This document shows, in pieces, positions 1-8,789 of a stretch of 64,000 bases of DNA. How positions within the stretch are numbered: the stretch's first letter is position 1; the number at the start of each line of letters is the position of its first letter. The stretch spans positions 1 through 64,000 of the forward strand of contig NZ_JAAXOX010000003.1 of the NCBI RefSeq assembly GCF_012396125.1. Reading direction: 5' to 3'. A model generated the notes under the pieces. That model was given only the letters and a program-made list of their open reading frames with translations, ran no database searches and was not told the DNA's origin. The translations under genes and the position numbers were made by a program. Source of the DNA: Cellulomonas denverensis. Its GTDB lineage: Bacteria; Actinomycetota; Actinomycetes; Actinomycetales; Cellulomonadaceae.

Positions 1-72
1 ATCTCCCCGAGACCGTGCCCCCCGCCCCGCGCCGAGACCGTGCCGCCCCGCGCCGAGCCCGCGGCGCTCGTG

Positions 73-135
73 CGCCGAGAGTGCACGAATGCACGCCTCC
101 CACGCCGGGAAGGCTGCATTCGTGCACTCTCGGCG
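73..135. repeat. Long perfect inverted repeat, intergenic
   Basis: A 21-bp arm at 73-93 is exactly complementary to 115-135, with a 21-nt loop. The arms begin with CGCCGAGAGTGCACG. It lies downstream of the mrp stop codon, so it could terminate mrp transcription, but it has no T-tract and is longer than the other terminators in this window. The opening bases resemble a second palindrome at 34403-34464, suggesting a dispersed family. Confidence 0.75.
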
Positions 136-181
136 GGGTGCGCGGGGTGCGCGGGGTGCGCGGGGCAGGGTGCGCGGGGCG
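136..181. repeat. Short tandem repeat (GTGCGCGGG units)
   Basis: Imperfect head-to-tail copies of the 9-mer GTGCGCGGG directly follow the inverted repeat at 73-135, in the gap before the mrp stop codon. No coding function is seen. The array may vary in copy number between strains. Confidence 0.6.
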
Positions 182-203
182 GGTCGCTCGGGGGATCAGC
201 CGA

Positions 204-1379
204 TCAGTGCCGGATGGGAGTCAGGCCGAGGGACTTGCCGGCCAGGCCGCGGGTGCGGGCCGCCAGGGTCCGGGCGACCTCGCGCAGGGCGACCGCGGCG
301 GGGGAGTCCGGGTCGGAGAGCACCACCGGGGTGCCGCCGTCGCCGGCCTCGCGCAGCTGGATGTCCAGCGGGACCTGGCCGAGCAGCGGCACCTGGCCAC
401 CGGACAGCGTGGACAGGTTCTGGGCCACCTGCGCGCCGCCGCCGGAGCCGAACAGCTCCAGCCGGGTGCCGTCCGGCTGCTCCAGCCACGCCATGTTCTC
501 CACCACGCCGACCAGCTGCTGGCGGGTCTGCCCGGCGATCGACCCGGCCCGCTCGGCGACCTCGGCGGCCGCGGCCTGCGGGGTGGTGACCACGATCAGC
601 TCCGACCCCGGCAGCAGCTGCGCCACCGAGATCGCGATGTCCCCGGTGCCGGGCGGCAGGTCGAGCAGCAGCACGTCCAGGTCGCCCCAGAACACGTCGG
701 ACAGGAACTGCTGCAGCGCGCGGTGCAGCATCGGCCCGCGCCACACCACCGGCTGGCCCGGCGGCACGAACATCCCGATCGAGATCACCTTGACCTCGTG
801 CGCGATCGGCGGCAGCAGCATCTCGTCCACCCGGGTCGGCGGCTGGGTCACGCCGAGCATCCGGGGCAGCGAGAAGCCGTAGATGTCCGCGTCCACCACC
901 CCGACCCGCAGGCCGTCGGCGGCCATCGCGGCGGCCAGGTTCGCGGTCACCGAGGACTTGCCCACGCCGCCCTTGCCGGAGGCGATCGCGTACACCTTGG
1001 TCAGCGAGGTCGGCTGGGAGAACGGGATCACCGGCTCCGGCCCGCCGCGCAGTCGCTCGGTGAGCTGGGCACGCTGCTCCGGGCTCATCACGCCCATCGC
1101 CATCCGGACCTCACGCACCCCGTCCAGCGCCTGGACCGCCCCGGTCACGTCGCGGGTGATCGTGTCCCGCAGCGGGCAGCCGGCGGTGGTGAGGTCGATG
1201 CCGACGGTGACCAGGGCGCCCGACGGGTCGCTGGTGTCGACGTCCACCGAGCGCACCATGCCCAGCTCGGTGATCGGCCGCCGGATCTCCGGGTCGATCA
1301 CGTGCTCCAGGGCGGCACGGACGGCGGCGGCGACCGCCTCGGGGTCGCGGTGGTCCAGCGCGGCAGTCATGCCGACCAT
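204..1379 (-). CDS. mrp: Mrp/NBP35-family P-loop ATPase (Fe-S cluster carrier)
   Basis: This 391-aa protein belongs to the Mrp/ApbC family, cytosolic ATPases that carry and hand over iron-sulfur clusters. Residues about 10-95 form a DUF59/MIP18-like domain with the conserved CPLRDTI segment. The deviant Walker A motif GKGGVGKSS is at about 135-143, followed by VDADIYGFSLPRMLG and the DLPPGTGD Walker B region. The CxxC pair that bridges a cluster in many Mrp proteins is absent: the ENMAWLEQPDG stretch stands where it is expected. Either the ATG used here or an in-frame ATG nine bases downstream could start translation. It lies downstream of the DUF1003 and MgtE-N genes on the same strand, an association known in other actinobacteria. 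Confidence 0.93.
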   Translation of the reverse strand: MVGMTAALDHRDPEAVAAAVRAALEHVIDPEIRRPITELGMVRSVDVDTSDPSGALVTVGIDLTTAGCPLRDTITRDVTGAVQALDGVREVRMAMGVMSPEQRAQLTERLRGGPEPVIPFSQPTSLTKVYAIASGKGGVGKSSVTANLAAAMAADGLRVGVVDADIYGFSLPRMLGVTQPPTRVDEMLLPPIAHEVKVISIGMFVPPGQPVVWRGPMLHRALQQFLSDVFWGDLDVLLLDLPPGTGDIAISVAQLLPGSELIVVTTPQAAAAEVAERAGSIAGQTRQQLVGVVENMAWLEQPDGTRLELFGSGGGAQVAQNLSTLSGGQVPLLGQVPLDIQLREAGDGGTPVVLSDPDSPAAVALREVARTLAARTRGLAGKSLGLTPIRH

Positions 1380-1413
1380 CGTAGGTCCGGCCGGAGCGAA
1401 CCCCGCCAGGACC

Positions 1414-1914
1414 TCAGCGCCGGTCCTGCCCGGGCTCGCGCTCCTCGCGCTCCTCGGACAGCTCCTCCAGCAGATTGCGGATCTCCGAGCGCACGAAGTC
1501 GCGGGTGGCGACCTCGGACAGCGCGATCCGCAGCGCGGCCATCTCCCGGGCCAGGAACTCGGTGTCGGCCAGGTTCCGCTCCGCCCGCTGCCGGTCCTGC
1601 TCGGCCGCCACCCGGTCCCGGTCGGTCTGCCGGTTCTGGGCCAGCAGGATCAGCGGGGCGGAGTAGGACGCCTGCAGCGACAGCATCAGCGTCAGGGCGG
1701 TGAACCCGTTCGCGGCGCTGTCGAAGCGCAGCATCTCCGGGCCCCAGGAGTTCCAGCTCAGCCACAGGATGCAGAACAGGGTCAGCCACAGCAGGAACAA
1801 CGGGGTGCCCATGAACCGGGCGATGCCCTCGGAGATCTTGCCGAAGGCGTCCTCCTGCAACCGCGGGCGCCACGACCGGCGGGAGGCCTTCGGGGTGTCG
1901 AGCCGTTCAGGCAC
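1414..1914 (-). CDS. DUF1003 family membrane protein
   Basis: A 166-aa protein with the DUF1003 pattern. Two hydrophobic segments (about residues 40-60, LLWLTLFCILWLSWNSW, and 70-92) are followed by a charged Gln/Arg/Glu-rich helix predicted to form a cytoplasmic coiled coil. The molecular function of the family is not established. Its start overlaps the end of the upstream CBS-domain gene by 8 bp and mrp follows after about 35 bp, so the three genes probably form one transcript. The C-terminus is very acidic and basic (repeated EER and ELSEE). Confidence 0.9.
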   Translation of the reverse strand: MPERLDTPKASRRSWRPRLQEDAFGKISEGIARFMGTPLFLLWLTLFCILWLSWNSWGPEMLRFDSAANGFTALTLMLSLQASYSAPLILLAQNRQTDRDRVAAEQDRQRAERNLADTEFLAREMAALRIALSEVATRDFVRSEIRNLLEELSEEREEREPGQDRR

Positions 1915-3202
1915 GGGTGCCTCCCTCCACAGTCGCCGGTGCCTCGGGCTGCACCTCCTCGTCGGTCTCCCGCCAGTCCTCCGGCAGCAGGTGGTCCAGC
2001 ACGTCGTCGACGCTGACCACGCCGAGCAGGCGGCGTTCCTCGTCGATCACCGGGATCGCCAGCAGGTCGTAGGTCGCCAGCCGCCGGGTGACCGACAGCA
2101 GCGGGGTCTGCGGCGGCACCGGATCGATGTCGGTGTCCACGATCGAGCCGATCGGTTCATGCGGGGGCTCGCGCAGCATCCGCTGCAGGTGCACCACGCC
2201 GATGAACCGCCCGGTCGGGGTCTCCAGCGGCTGGCGCACCACGAACACCATCGACGCCAGGGCCGGGGTCAGGTCGCGGCGGCGCACATGGGCCAGGGCG
2301 GCGGCGATCGGCGTCTCCGGGCCGAGGATCACCGGCTCGGTCGTCATCAGGCCACCGGCGGTGTTGTCCTCGTAGGCCAGCAGGCGCCGGACGTCCCGGG
2401 CCTCCTCGGGCTCCATCAGGCCCAGCAGCTCGGCCTGCTGCTCGTCGGACAGCTCACCGAGCAGGTCGGCGGCGTCGTCCGGCTGCATCGCCTCCAGCAC
2501 GTCCGCGGCCCGGGTGCGCTCCAGGCCGGACAGGATCGCCACCTGGTCGTCCTCGGGCAGCTCCTCCAGGACGTCGGCCAGCCGCTCGTTGTCCAGCGCG
2601 GTGGCGACCTCCATCCGGCGGGTGGTGCCCATGTCGTGCATCACGTCCGCCAGGTCGGCCGGCTTGAGCTCGTCGTACTGGGCCAGCAGCAGCGCGGCGC
2701 CCTGGGCCCCGGCGGTGCGGGCCAGCCCGGCGACCTGGTCGATGTCGATCAGCTCCGGCTCGCCCCGGCGGCGCAGCAGGCCACCGCGGCCCGGCCGGTG
2801 CCGGCGGACGAACAGCTTGGTGACCAGGAAGTCGCCATTGCGCTGCCGCTCGATCGCCACGTCCTCGATCGTGGCGGTCCCGGAACCGTCGGACAGCGGC
2901 ACGCTGCGGTCGAACAGCTCGCCGACCACCAGGGTCTCGAACGGGCGCTGCTCGAACCGGCGCATGTTCACCAGGCCGGTGGAGATCACCTGCCCGGGAT
3001 CGATCGCGATCACCCGGGTCAGCGGCACGAACACCCGGCGTTTGCCCGGCACCTCGACCACCAGGCCGACCGCCCGCGGCGCACCCTTCGGGCGCAGCAG
3101 GACGACGACATCGCGCACCCGGCCGACCTGATCGCCGATCGGGTCGAAGACGGGGGTCCCCGCCAGGCGCGCGACGAAGACTCGGGTTCCGGCGCCGCTC
3201 AC
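1907..3202 (-). CDS. PRC-barrel / MgtE N-terminal / CBS-domain protein
   Basis: About 431 aa from the GTG at 3202. The open frame runs further upstream, but that extension has no domain and overlaps the promoter region of the divergent stress gene. Order of domains: PRC-barrel-like segments (FDPIGDQVGRVRDVVVLL and a second one), an MgtE N-terminal superhelical domain (LEELPEDDQVAILSGLE, ADLLGELSDEQQAELLG), then two CBS domains starting near MTTEPVILGPETPIA. The membrane channel part of MgtE is missing, so this is not a complete magnesium transporter. It is more likely a cytosolic Mg2+ or nucleotide sensing protein. It leads the operon with DUF1003 and mrp. Confidence 0.9.
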   Translation of the reverse strand: MSGAGTRVFVARLAGTPVFDPIGDQVGRVRDVVVLLRPKGAPRAVGLVVEVPGKRRVFVPLTRVIAIDPGQVISTGLVNMRRFEQRPFETLVVGELFDRSVPLSDGSGTATIEDVAIERQRNGDFLVTKLFVRRHRPGRGGLLRRRGEPELIDIDQVAGLARTAGAQGAALLLAQYDELKPADLADVMHDMGTTRRMEVATALDNERLADVLEELPEDDQVAILSGLERTRAADVLEAMQPDDAADLLGELSDEQQAELLGLMEPEEARDVRRLLAYEDNTAGGLMTTEPVILGPETPIAAALAHVRRRDLTPALASMVFVVRQPLETPTGRFIGVVHLQRMLREPPHEPIGSIVDTDIDPVPPQTPLLSVTRRLATYDLLAIPVIDEERRLLGVVSVDDVLDHLLPEDWRETDEEVQPEAPATVEGGTRA

Positions 3203-3338
3203 GCGGTCAGGGTAACCGTCGGCGGAGGCGGTCGCTGCGCGGGGCTGATCTGGGCGAACCCTGGACGCCCGCCATGAGTTCGCTGCTGAACGCCCGTGTT
3301 GTCTGGCGGCGGCACCGGCGCTGAGCAAGGATGAGGAC

Positions 3339-4130
3339 ATGTCGTTCACCGGTGGTCCTCGCGTCCCCGCGACCCCGACCCTGCCCCAGGGTGAGACGGT
3401 CGCGTCCTACGGCACCTATCTGGAGGCACAGCGCGCGGTCGATCACCTGTCCGACCGCCAGTTCCCGGTCCAGCACGTCACCATCGTCGGCACCGACCTG
3501 CGGATGGTCGAGCGGGTCACCGGCCGGCTCAGCTACCCCCGGGTCGCGCTGTCCGGCTTCCTGTCCGGTGTGTGGTTCGGCATCTTCATCGGCCTGCTGT
3601 TCATGCTGACCTCCGCCTCCCTCGGCATCCTGCTGGTGGCGATGGTGGTCGGCGGTGGCTTCGGCCTGCTGTTCGGCGTGGTCAGCTACGCGATCACCGG
3701 CGGCAAGCGCGACTTCACCTCGCAGAGCCAGATCGTCGCCGGGCAGTACGCCGTGCTGTGCGCGGTGGAGAAGGCGCACGAGGCCCGCAACCTGCTGCGC
3801 GAGATCGGGCCGGTCAAGACCGGTGCCGGCCAGCCCGGCGCCCCGTTCGGCGCCCCGCCGTCGGACCCGAACGCCGCCTACGGCCGCCCCGGCGCCCCGG
3901 TGCCGCCCGCGGGCCCCGCGGCCCCGGCCACCCCGCCGCCGGGGGAGCCCCGGTACGGGCAGTACGCCGCCCCGGCCGGTCAGCCCGCGGCACCCGCGCA
4001 GCCGGCGCAGCCCGCGGCACCCGCGCAGCCCGCCGCACCGGCGGCCCCGGGTGAGCGCCCCGAGCCGCGGTACGGGCAGTACGCCCCCGCGCCGCAGCAG
4101 CCGGAGGACCCGGAGCAGCAGCAGCCCTGA
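3339..4130 (+). CDS. General stress protein (YflT/GsiB-17M-like N-terminus) with Pro/Ala-rich tail
   Basis: A 263-aa protein. The N-terminus (VASYGTYLEAQRAVDHLSD) matches the heat-induced/general stress protein 17M domain. Two transmembrane segments follow at about 70-115 (GVWFGIFIGLLFMLTSASLG; ILLVAMVVGGGFGLLFGVVS). After residue about 160 the chain becomes low complexity, rich in Pro, Ala and Gln, with repeated RYGQYA motifs, as in many actinobacterial envelope stress proteins. It is divergent from the MgtE-N gene; about 136 bp separate the two starts. A strong terminator follows directly. Confidence 0.88.
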   Translation: MSFTGGPRVPATPTLPQGETVASYGTYLEAQRAVDHLSDRQFPVQHVTIVGTDLRMVERVTGRLSYPRVALSGFLSGVWFGIFIGLLFMLTSASLGILLVAMVVGGGFGLLFGVVSYAITGGKRDFTSQSQIVAGQYAVLCAVEKAHEARNLLREIGPVKTGAGQPGAPFGAPPSDPNAAYGRPGAPVPPAGPAAPATPPPGEPRYGQYAAPAGQPAAPAQPAQPAAPAQPAAPAAPGERPEPRYGQYAPAPQQPEDPEQQQP

Positions 4131-4134
4131 GACC

Positions 4135-4178
4135 GCACGAAGGCCCGTCCCGGAGTCCGGGGCGGGCCTTCGTCGTGC
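4135..4178. terminator. Bidirectional intrinsic terminator
   Basis: CACGAAGGCCCGTCCCG pairs with CGGGGCGGGCCTTCGTCGTG around a very short loop. The hairpin lies between two convergent genes, the stress protein and aminopeptidase P, and can serve both strands. Confidence 0.85.
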
Positions 4179-4184
4179 GTGAGC

Positions 4185-5729
4185 TCAGCCGAGCAGCTCG
4201 CCCATCCAGCGCTCGACCTCGTCCGGCGTGCGGGGCAGCGCCGCGGACAGGTTCTCGTTGCCGTCGGCGGTGATCAGCACGTCGTCCTCGATCCGGACCC
4301 CGATGCCGCGCAGCTCGGCCGGCACCCGCAGGTCGTCGACCTGGAAGTACAGCCCGGGCTCGATGGTGAACACCATGCCGGGCTCGATCACCGCGTCCAG
4401 GTACATCTCGCGCCGGGCCTGGGCGCAGTCGTGCACGTCCAGCCCGAGGTGGTGGCTGGTCCCGTGCACCATCCACCGGCGGTGCTGCTGGCCCTCCGGG
4501 GTCAGTGACTCGGCGGCGGTGACCGGCAGCATGCCCCACTCCTCCAGCCGGGCAGCGATCACCTCCATCGCGGCGGCGTGCACATCCCGGAACCGGTTGC
4601 CGGGCACGGCGGCGGCGAAGGCGGCGTCGGCGGCGTCCAGTACCGCCTGGTACACCGTGCGCTGCTCGGCGGTGAAGGTGCCGGTGACCGGCAGGGTGCG
4701 GGTGATGTCGGCGGTGTAGAGCGAGTCGACCTCGACCCCGGCGTCCACCAGGACCAGTTCGCCCGCCCGTACCTGGCCGTCGTTGTCGGTCCAGTGCAGC
4801 GTGGTGGCGTGCGACCCGGCGGCGGCGATCGTCTCGTAGCCGACGTAGTTGCCCTCCTCGCGCGCCTTCGCCAGGAACGTCCCCTCGATCACCCGCTCGC
4901 CGCGGCGGTGCGCGACCGCCTCCGGCAACCGGCGGACCATCTGGGCGAAGCCCTCGGCGGTGGCGGCGACCGCGGCCCGCAGCTCGCCGACCTCGTGCGC
5001 GTCCTTGATCAACCGCAGCTCGGACAGTGCCTCGACCAGCCGGGCGTCCAGCTCGGCCTGCGGGGTGGCGCGGATCTCCTCGACCACGGCCTCCACCGCC
5101 TCGTCGACCTCGGGCACCACCAGGATCTGCACCCCGTCCGGGCCGGCGTCCTTGGCCAGGCCGTCGCGCAGCTCGTTCGCGTGCGCGGTGGTGATCCCGG
5201 TCCGGGTCTCCATGTCCTCCAGGGTGGGGCGGGCGCCGACCCAGAACTCGCCGTAGCGGGCGTCGGCGAAGAACTCCTCGGTGTCCCGGGAGGCCAGCGG
5301 GCGCATGTACAGCACCGCGTGGTGGCCGCTGCGGCCGCCGCCGGGCAGCGGGTCGCCCTCGCCGTCCGCGGCCGGGTGCAGCACCAGCACCGCGTCAGGC
5401 TCCTGCTCCGAGCCCAGCCCGGTCAGGTGCGCGAAGGCCGAGTGCGGGCGGAACCGGTAGTCGGTGTCGTTGGAGCGCACCTTGAACGCCCCGGCCGGGA
5501 TCACCAGCCGCTGCCCCGGGAACTGCGCGGACAGCCGGGCCCGGCGCTCGGCGGTGAAGTCGGCGGCCGCCCCGCGCTCGGCCGTGCTGGCCGGGCGCTC
5601 GGCCCAACCGGAGGTGACCCAGTCGAGGAAGGCGGCGGACTGCGGGCGCTGGCTACGGTTCGAGCCGCGGTCGGCCAGCGACTGCTCGGCGTTCGGGGCC
5701 TGGGGTTCGGAGGTGGGCTCGGTGCTCAT
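4185..5729 (-). CDS. pepP: Xaa-Pro aminopeptidase (M24B, aminopeptidase P)
   Basis: 514 aa from the ATG at 5729. The open frame extends far upstream, but only as antisense of the divergent PHP gene. The N-terminal AMP_N domain (RLSAQFPGQRLVIPAGA) is followed by the pita-bread catalytic domain. The expected metal ligands are visible: Asp in LVDAGVEVDSLYTADITRT (two), His in HGTSHHLGLDVHD, Glu in FTIEPGLYF and Glu in GVRIEDDVLIT. The enzyme removes the N-terminal residue when proline is second, a cytosolic peptide-turnover role, normally with two Mn2+ ions. Its start is 37 bp from the divergent PHP gene, so the two share a promoter region. Confidence 0.95.
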   Translation of the reverse strand: MSTEPTSEPQAPNAEQSLADRGSNRSQRPQSAAFLDWVTSGWAERPASTAERGAAADFTAERRARLSAQFPGQRLVIPAGAFKVRSNDTDYRFRPHSAFAHLTGLGSEQEPDAVLVLHPAADGEGDPLPGGGRSGHHAVLYMRPLASRDTEEFFADARYGEFWVGARPTLEDMETRTGITTAHANELRDGLAKDAGPDGVQILVVPEVDEAVEAVVEEIRATPQAELDARLVEALSELRLIKDAHEVGELRAAVAATAEGFAQMVRRLPEAVAHRRGERVIEGTFLAKAREEGNYVGYETIAAAGSHATTLHWTDNDGQVRAGELVLVDAGVEVDSLYTADITRTLPVTGTFTAEQRTVYQAVLDAADAAFAAAVPGNRFRDVHAAAMEVIAARLEEWGMLPVTAAESLTPEGQQHRRWMVHGTSHHLGLDVHDCAQARREMYLDAVIEPGMVFTIEPGLYFQVDDLRVPAELRGIGVRIEDDVLITADGNENLSAALPRTPDEVERWMGELLG

Positions 5730-5765
5730 GCGACCAGTCTCGCACCGCGTCACTAGGCTGCGCGG

Positions 5766-6608
5766 GTGCGCATCGACCTCCACACCCACTCCACCGTGTC
5801 GGACGGCACCGAGTCGCCGGCGGAGCTGATGGCCTCGGCGGCGGCCGCCGGGCTGGACGTGGTGGCGCTGACCGACCACGACACCACCGGCGGCTGGGAC
5901 GAGGCCGCGGCCGCGGTACCGGTCACCGGGGTGGCCCTGGTCCGTGGCACCGAGGTCTCCGCCCTGGTCGGCGGGGTCAGCGTGCACCTGCTCAGCTACC
6001 TGCACGACCCGGAACACCCCGCACTGGCCGGGATGCTGGCCCGCACCCGGGACGCCCGGCAGCACCGCGGCCGGGCGATCGTCGAGCGGCTGACCGAGGA
6101 CTACCCGATCTCCTGGGCCGACGTGGCCGCGCAGCAGCAGCCCGGCACCGTGGTCGGCCGCCCGCACATCGCCGACGCGCTGGCCGCGCTCGGGATCGTG
6201 CCGGACCGCAGCGCCGCCTTCGACAGCCTGCTGTCCGCCCGCGGCCGGTACTACGTGCCCTACTACGCGCCGGAGGCGACCGAGGCGGTGCAGGCGATCC
6301 GCGCGGCCGGTGGCGTCCCGGTGTTCGCGCACCCCGGGGCCGACGGACGCGGCCGGGTGGTCGCCGACCGGGTGATCGAGCGGTTGGTCGAGGCCGGACT
6401 GTTCGGGCTGGAGGTCGGCCACCGGGACCACGACGCCGCCCAGCGGGAACGGCTGACCGCGCTCGCCGAACGACTCGGGGTCCCGATCACCGGGTCAAGC
6501 GACTACCACGGTTCGGGCAAACCCAACCGGCTGGGGGAGAATCTGACCGCCCCGGAGGTCCTGGGGCGGATCGAGTCGGAGGGACGGACACCGGTGGTGC
6601 GAGCATGA
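5766..6608 (+). CDS. PHP-domain phosphoesterase (YciV/TrpH-like)
   Basis: 280 aa from a GTG. The four PHP metal-binding motifs are visible: DLHTHSTVSDG near the N-terminus, TDHD at about residue 39, FAHPG near 185 and SSDYHG near 243. Relatives act as 3',5'-nucleoside bisphosphate phosphatases or 5'-3' exoribonucleases (RNase AM). The exact substrate here is not shown by the sequence. The stop overlaps the start of the MarC gene by 4 nt (ATGA), so the two are translationally coupled. Confidence 0.92.
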   Translation: MRIDLHTHSTVSDGTESPAELMASAAAAGLDVVALTDHDTTGGWDEAAAAVPVTGVALVRGTEVSALVGGVSVHLLSYLHDPEHPALAGMLARTRDARQHRGRAIVERLTEDYPISWADVAAQQQPGTVVGRPHIADALAALGIVPDRSAAFDSLLSARGRYYVPYYAPEATEAVQAIRAAGGVPVFAHPGADGRGRVVADRVIERLVEAGLFGLEVGHRDHDAAQRERLTALAERLGVPITGSSDYHGSGKPNRLGENLTAPEVLGRIESEGRTPVVRA

Positions 6609-7228
6609 GCGCTGTTCTCGACTGGCGCTTGTTCAGCGAGGTCTTCATCACCCTGTTCGTCATCATGGACCCGCCCGGGACGGTGCCGATCTTCCTGGCG
6701 CTGACCGGGACGATGACCAAGCAGCAGCGCTCCCGGGCCGCCCGGCAGGCGATCCTGGTCGCCTTCGGTGTGATCCTGGTGTTCGCGGTCTTCGGCCAGG
6801 GGCTGCTGTCCTACATGCACATCTCGCTGCCGGCGCTGCAGGCCTCCGGTGGTCTGCTGCTGCTCCTGGTCGCGATGGAGCTGCTGACCGGCAAGTCCGA
6901 GGACCCGCAGCCCTCCGGCAACAGCAAGGTCAACGTCGCGCTGGTGCCGCTGGGTACCCCGCTGCTGGCCGGACCCGGTGCGATCGTCGCCACCATGGTG
7001 TTCGTCCAGGCCAGCGACGGTACCGCCGCGGACTGGATCTCGATCGCGCTGGGCATCGTCGCGGTGCACATCTGCTTGTACCTGGCGATGCGGTTCGCCG
7101 GCGCGATCAACCGGGTGCTCGGCGACTCCGGCACCATCCTGGTCACCCGGATCGCCGGTCTGCTGCTGGCCGCCATCGCCGTGCAGTTGGTCGCCGACGC
7201 GGTGCGGGCGTTCATCGCGGCCGGATGA
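6605..7228 (+). CDS. MarC family integral membrane protein
   Basis: 207 aa with six hydrophobic segments. It opens with the family hallmark FITLFVIMDPPGTVPIFLAL and contains the second half-repeat signature VPLGTPLLAGPGAI. MarC proteins were once linked to multiple antibiotic resistance, but that link has been withdrawn and their transport role is unknown. It overlaps both neighbours by 4 nt (ATGA), forming a three-gene run with the PHP protein and the next hypothetical protein. Confidence 0.92.
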   Translation: MSAVLDWRLFSEVFITLFVIMDPPGTVPIFLALTGTMTKQQRSRAARQAILVAFGVILVFAVFGQGLLSYMHISLPALQASGGLLLLLVAMELLTGKSEDPQPSGNSKVNVALVPLGTPLLAGPGAIVATMVFVQASDGTAADWISIALGIVAVHICLYLAMRFAGAINRVLGDSGTILVTRIAGLLLAAIAVQLVADAVRAFIAAG

Positions 7229-7782
7229 GGACCAGGGTCCCCGCCCCCGCACCGCACCCGGACTACGGCTCCTGGTGCGCCGAGCTGCTGGCCGCCGGCG
7301 ACTGGCACGGGCTCTACCAGGCCGCGATGCGCTGGCGCACCGCCGGGGGTGGCAGCTTCACCCCGGACGCCTGGCTGATGGACGTCGCGTCCGCGCTGCT
7401 GCACCGGCAGCCGACGACCGCGGTGCACTGCTGCGACCTGGCCCTGACCACCTGGGTGGAACGCCCCGCCGACCGCCTGGTGCTGCGCCACCTGCGCGGA
7501 GTGCTGATCGCCGATCATGTCGGTGACCCGGCCCGTGCGCTGGACGACCTGACCGCCGCCGCCACCGACGGCCCGGACTGGCTGCGCGACCGGGCCCGCG
7601 CCGACCTGGACCGGGTGCGGGCAGCGGCCGGGCGCTCGCGGGTGCGCTCGCCCCGGGTCGGGCCGTCGCCGGAGTTCGACCCGCAGCACCGGTCGCCGGT
7701 CGCACCGGCGGAGGAGCCGTGGCCGGAGGACGGGGCGCGGCCGGCGATGTGGGACCTGCTGGCGCCGCTGCTGGCGGGGTGA
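7225..7782 (+). CDS. Hypothetical protein
   Basis: 185 aa. No family recognised. The first 120 residues look helical and TPR-like (TTAVHCCDLALTTWVERPADR, ARALDDLTAAATDG), and the rest is Arg/Pro-rich and probably disordered. Start chosen because ATGA overlaps the marC stop. It is likely cotranscribed with the PHP and MarC genes. The coding potential is well supported by the third-position GC pattern. Confidence 0.7.
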   Translation: MRTRVPAPAPHPDYGSWCAELLAAGDWHGLYQAAMRWRTAGGGSFTPDAWLMDVASALLHRQPTTAVHCCDLALTTWVERPADRLVLRHLRGVLIADHVGDPARALDDLTAAATDGPDWLRDRARADLDRVRAAAGRSRVRSPRVGPSPEFDPQHRSPVAPAEEPWPEDGARPAMWDLLAPLLAG

Positions 7783-7825
7783 GCCCCGGCGTGCCGAATG
7801 GTGCGCCCCGGGCGAGCATCGACCC

Positions 7826-8725
7826 GTGACCTCCCTCCGTGAACGCCTCTCCGGTGCCCTGCTCGACCGGGTCGCCGGCCCGCACGGCCACCGCACCCGC
7901 GACCGGATCCACGGCACGCCCGGCGAGCGGTGGTTCGAGCCGGACGCCCCGATCCGCCGGGTGCACGGCGACGCGTCGATGTTCATCGGCGGGCTGACCG
8001 CGCTGCTGCTGCAGTCCTGGCACCCGCGGGCGATGGCCGCGGTGGCGGCGCACTCCGGGTACCGCGGGGATCCGTGGGGGCGGTTGCAGCGGACCAGTGC
8101 GTTCCTCGCGGTGACCGCGTTCGGGACCGCCGACCATGCCGGGCAGGCGGTGCGGGCGGTGCGGCGGATCCATGACGGGATCAGCGGGGTGTCCGCGGAG
8201 GGCGAAGCGTACGCGGCCTCCGACCCGCATCTGTTGCGGTGGGTGCATGTCGCGGAGGTGCACGCGTTCCTGACCGCGCACCAGCGGTTCGGGGAGCGGC
8301 CGCTGGATGCGGCCGGGTGTGATCGGTACGTGGCGCAGGCGGGGCGCACCGCCGAGGCACTCGGGGTGGTGGACCCGCCGGAGACCGTGGCGCAACTGCG
8401 GGCGCAGTTGGACGCCTTCGTGCCGGAGCTGCGCGGGAGCGCTGCGGCGCGGGAGGCGACCGAGTTCCTGTTGCGCGAGCCGCCGCTGCCGGTGGCCGCG
8501 CGGTTGCCGTACCGCGGGCTGGTGCTGGCGGCGATCGGGTTGCTGCCCCGGGCGTGCCGGGAACCGCTGGGGCTGCCGGACCGGCCGCTGGTGGACCGGT
8601 GGGTGGCGCCGGCGGTGGGGGACGTGCTGACCCGGACCGTGCGCTGGGCGCTGGCGGCGCAGCCTCCGCCGCCGACGCCGGGGGAGGGCGTCGCGCACGG
8701 GGAGCTGCCGACGGTGCCGGGCTGA
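7826..8725 (+). CDS. MpaB-like / DUF2236 oxygenase family protein
   Basis: 299 aa from GTG. It shows the DUF2236 (oxygenase MpaB/rubber oxygenase) pattern: FIGGLTALLLQSWHPRAMAAV, GRLQRTSAFLAVTAFGT, RWVHVAEVHAFLTAHQRF. The conserved His residues of these stretches (HPRAM, WVHVAEVH) are those implicated in heme or metal binding in the Lcp/MpaB superfamily. The substrate is unknown. The gene is 43 bp after the hypothetical gene and ends at a strong terminator. Confidence 0.88.
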   Translation: MTSLRERLSGALLDRVAGPHGHRTRDRIHGTPGERWFEPDAPIRRVHGDASMFIGGLTALLLQSWHPRAMAAVAAHSGYRGDPWGRLQRTSAFLAVTAFGTADHAGQAVRAVRRIHDGISGVSAEGEAYAASDPHLLRWVHVAEVHAFLTAHQRFGERPLDAAGCDRYVAQAGRTAEALGVVDPPETVAQLRAQLDAFVPELRGSAAAREATEFLLREPPLPVAARLPYRGLVLAAIGLLPRACREPLGLPDRPLVDRWVAPAVGDVLTRTVRWALAAQPPPPTPGEGVAHGELPTVPG

Positions 8726-8732
8726 CGGAGAC

Positions 8733-8772
8733 GCCACGAGGGCGCCCCGTCGCGTGACGGGACGCCCTCGTG
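8733..8772. terminator. Bidirectional intrinsic terminator
   Basis: CACGAGGGCG-CCCCGTC pairs with GACGGG-ACGCCCTCGTG with a tiny loop. It sits between the convergent MpaB-like and DEAD-box helicase genes. Confidence 0.85.
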
Positions 8773-8789
8773 CGGAGTGCGGGTGGGCC

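Noticed and set aside
5730..6431. N-terminal extension of the aminopeptidase P frame
   Set aside because: It is antisense to the well-supported PHP gene and has no similarity to M24 enzymes; the ATG at 5729 gives the usual family length.
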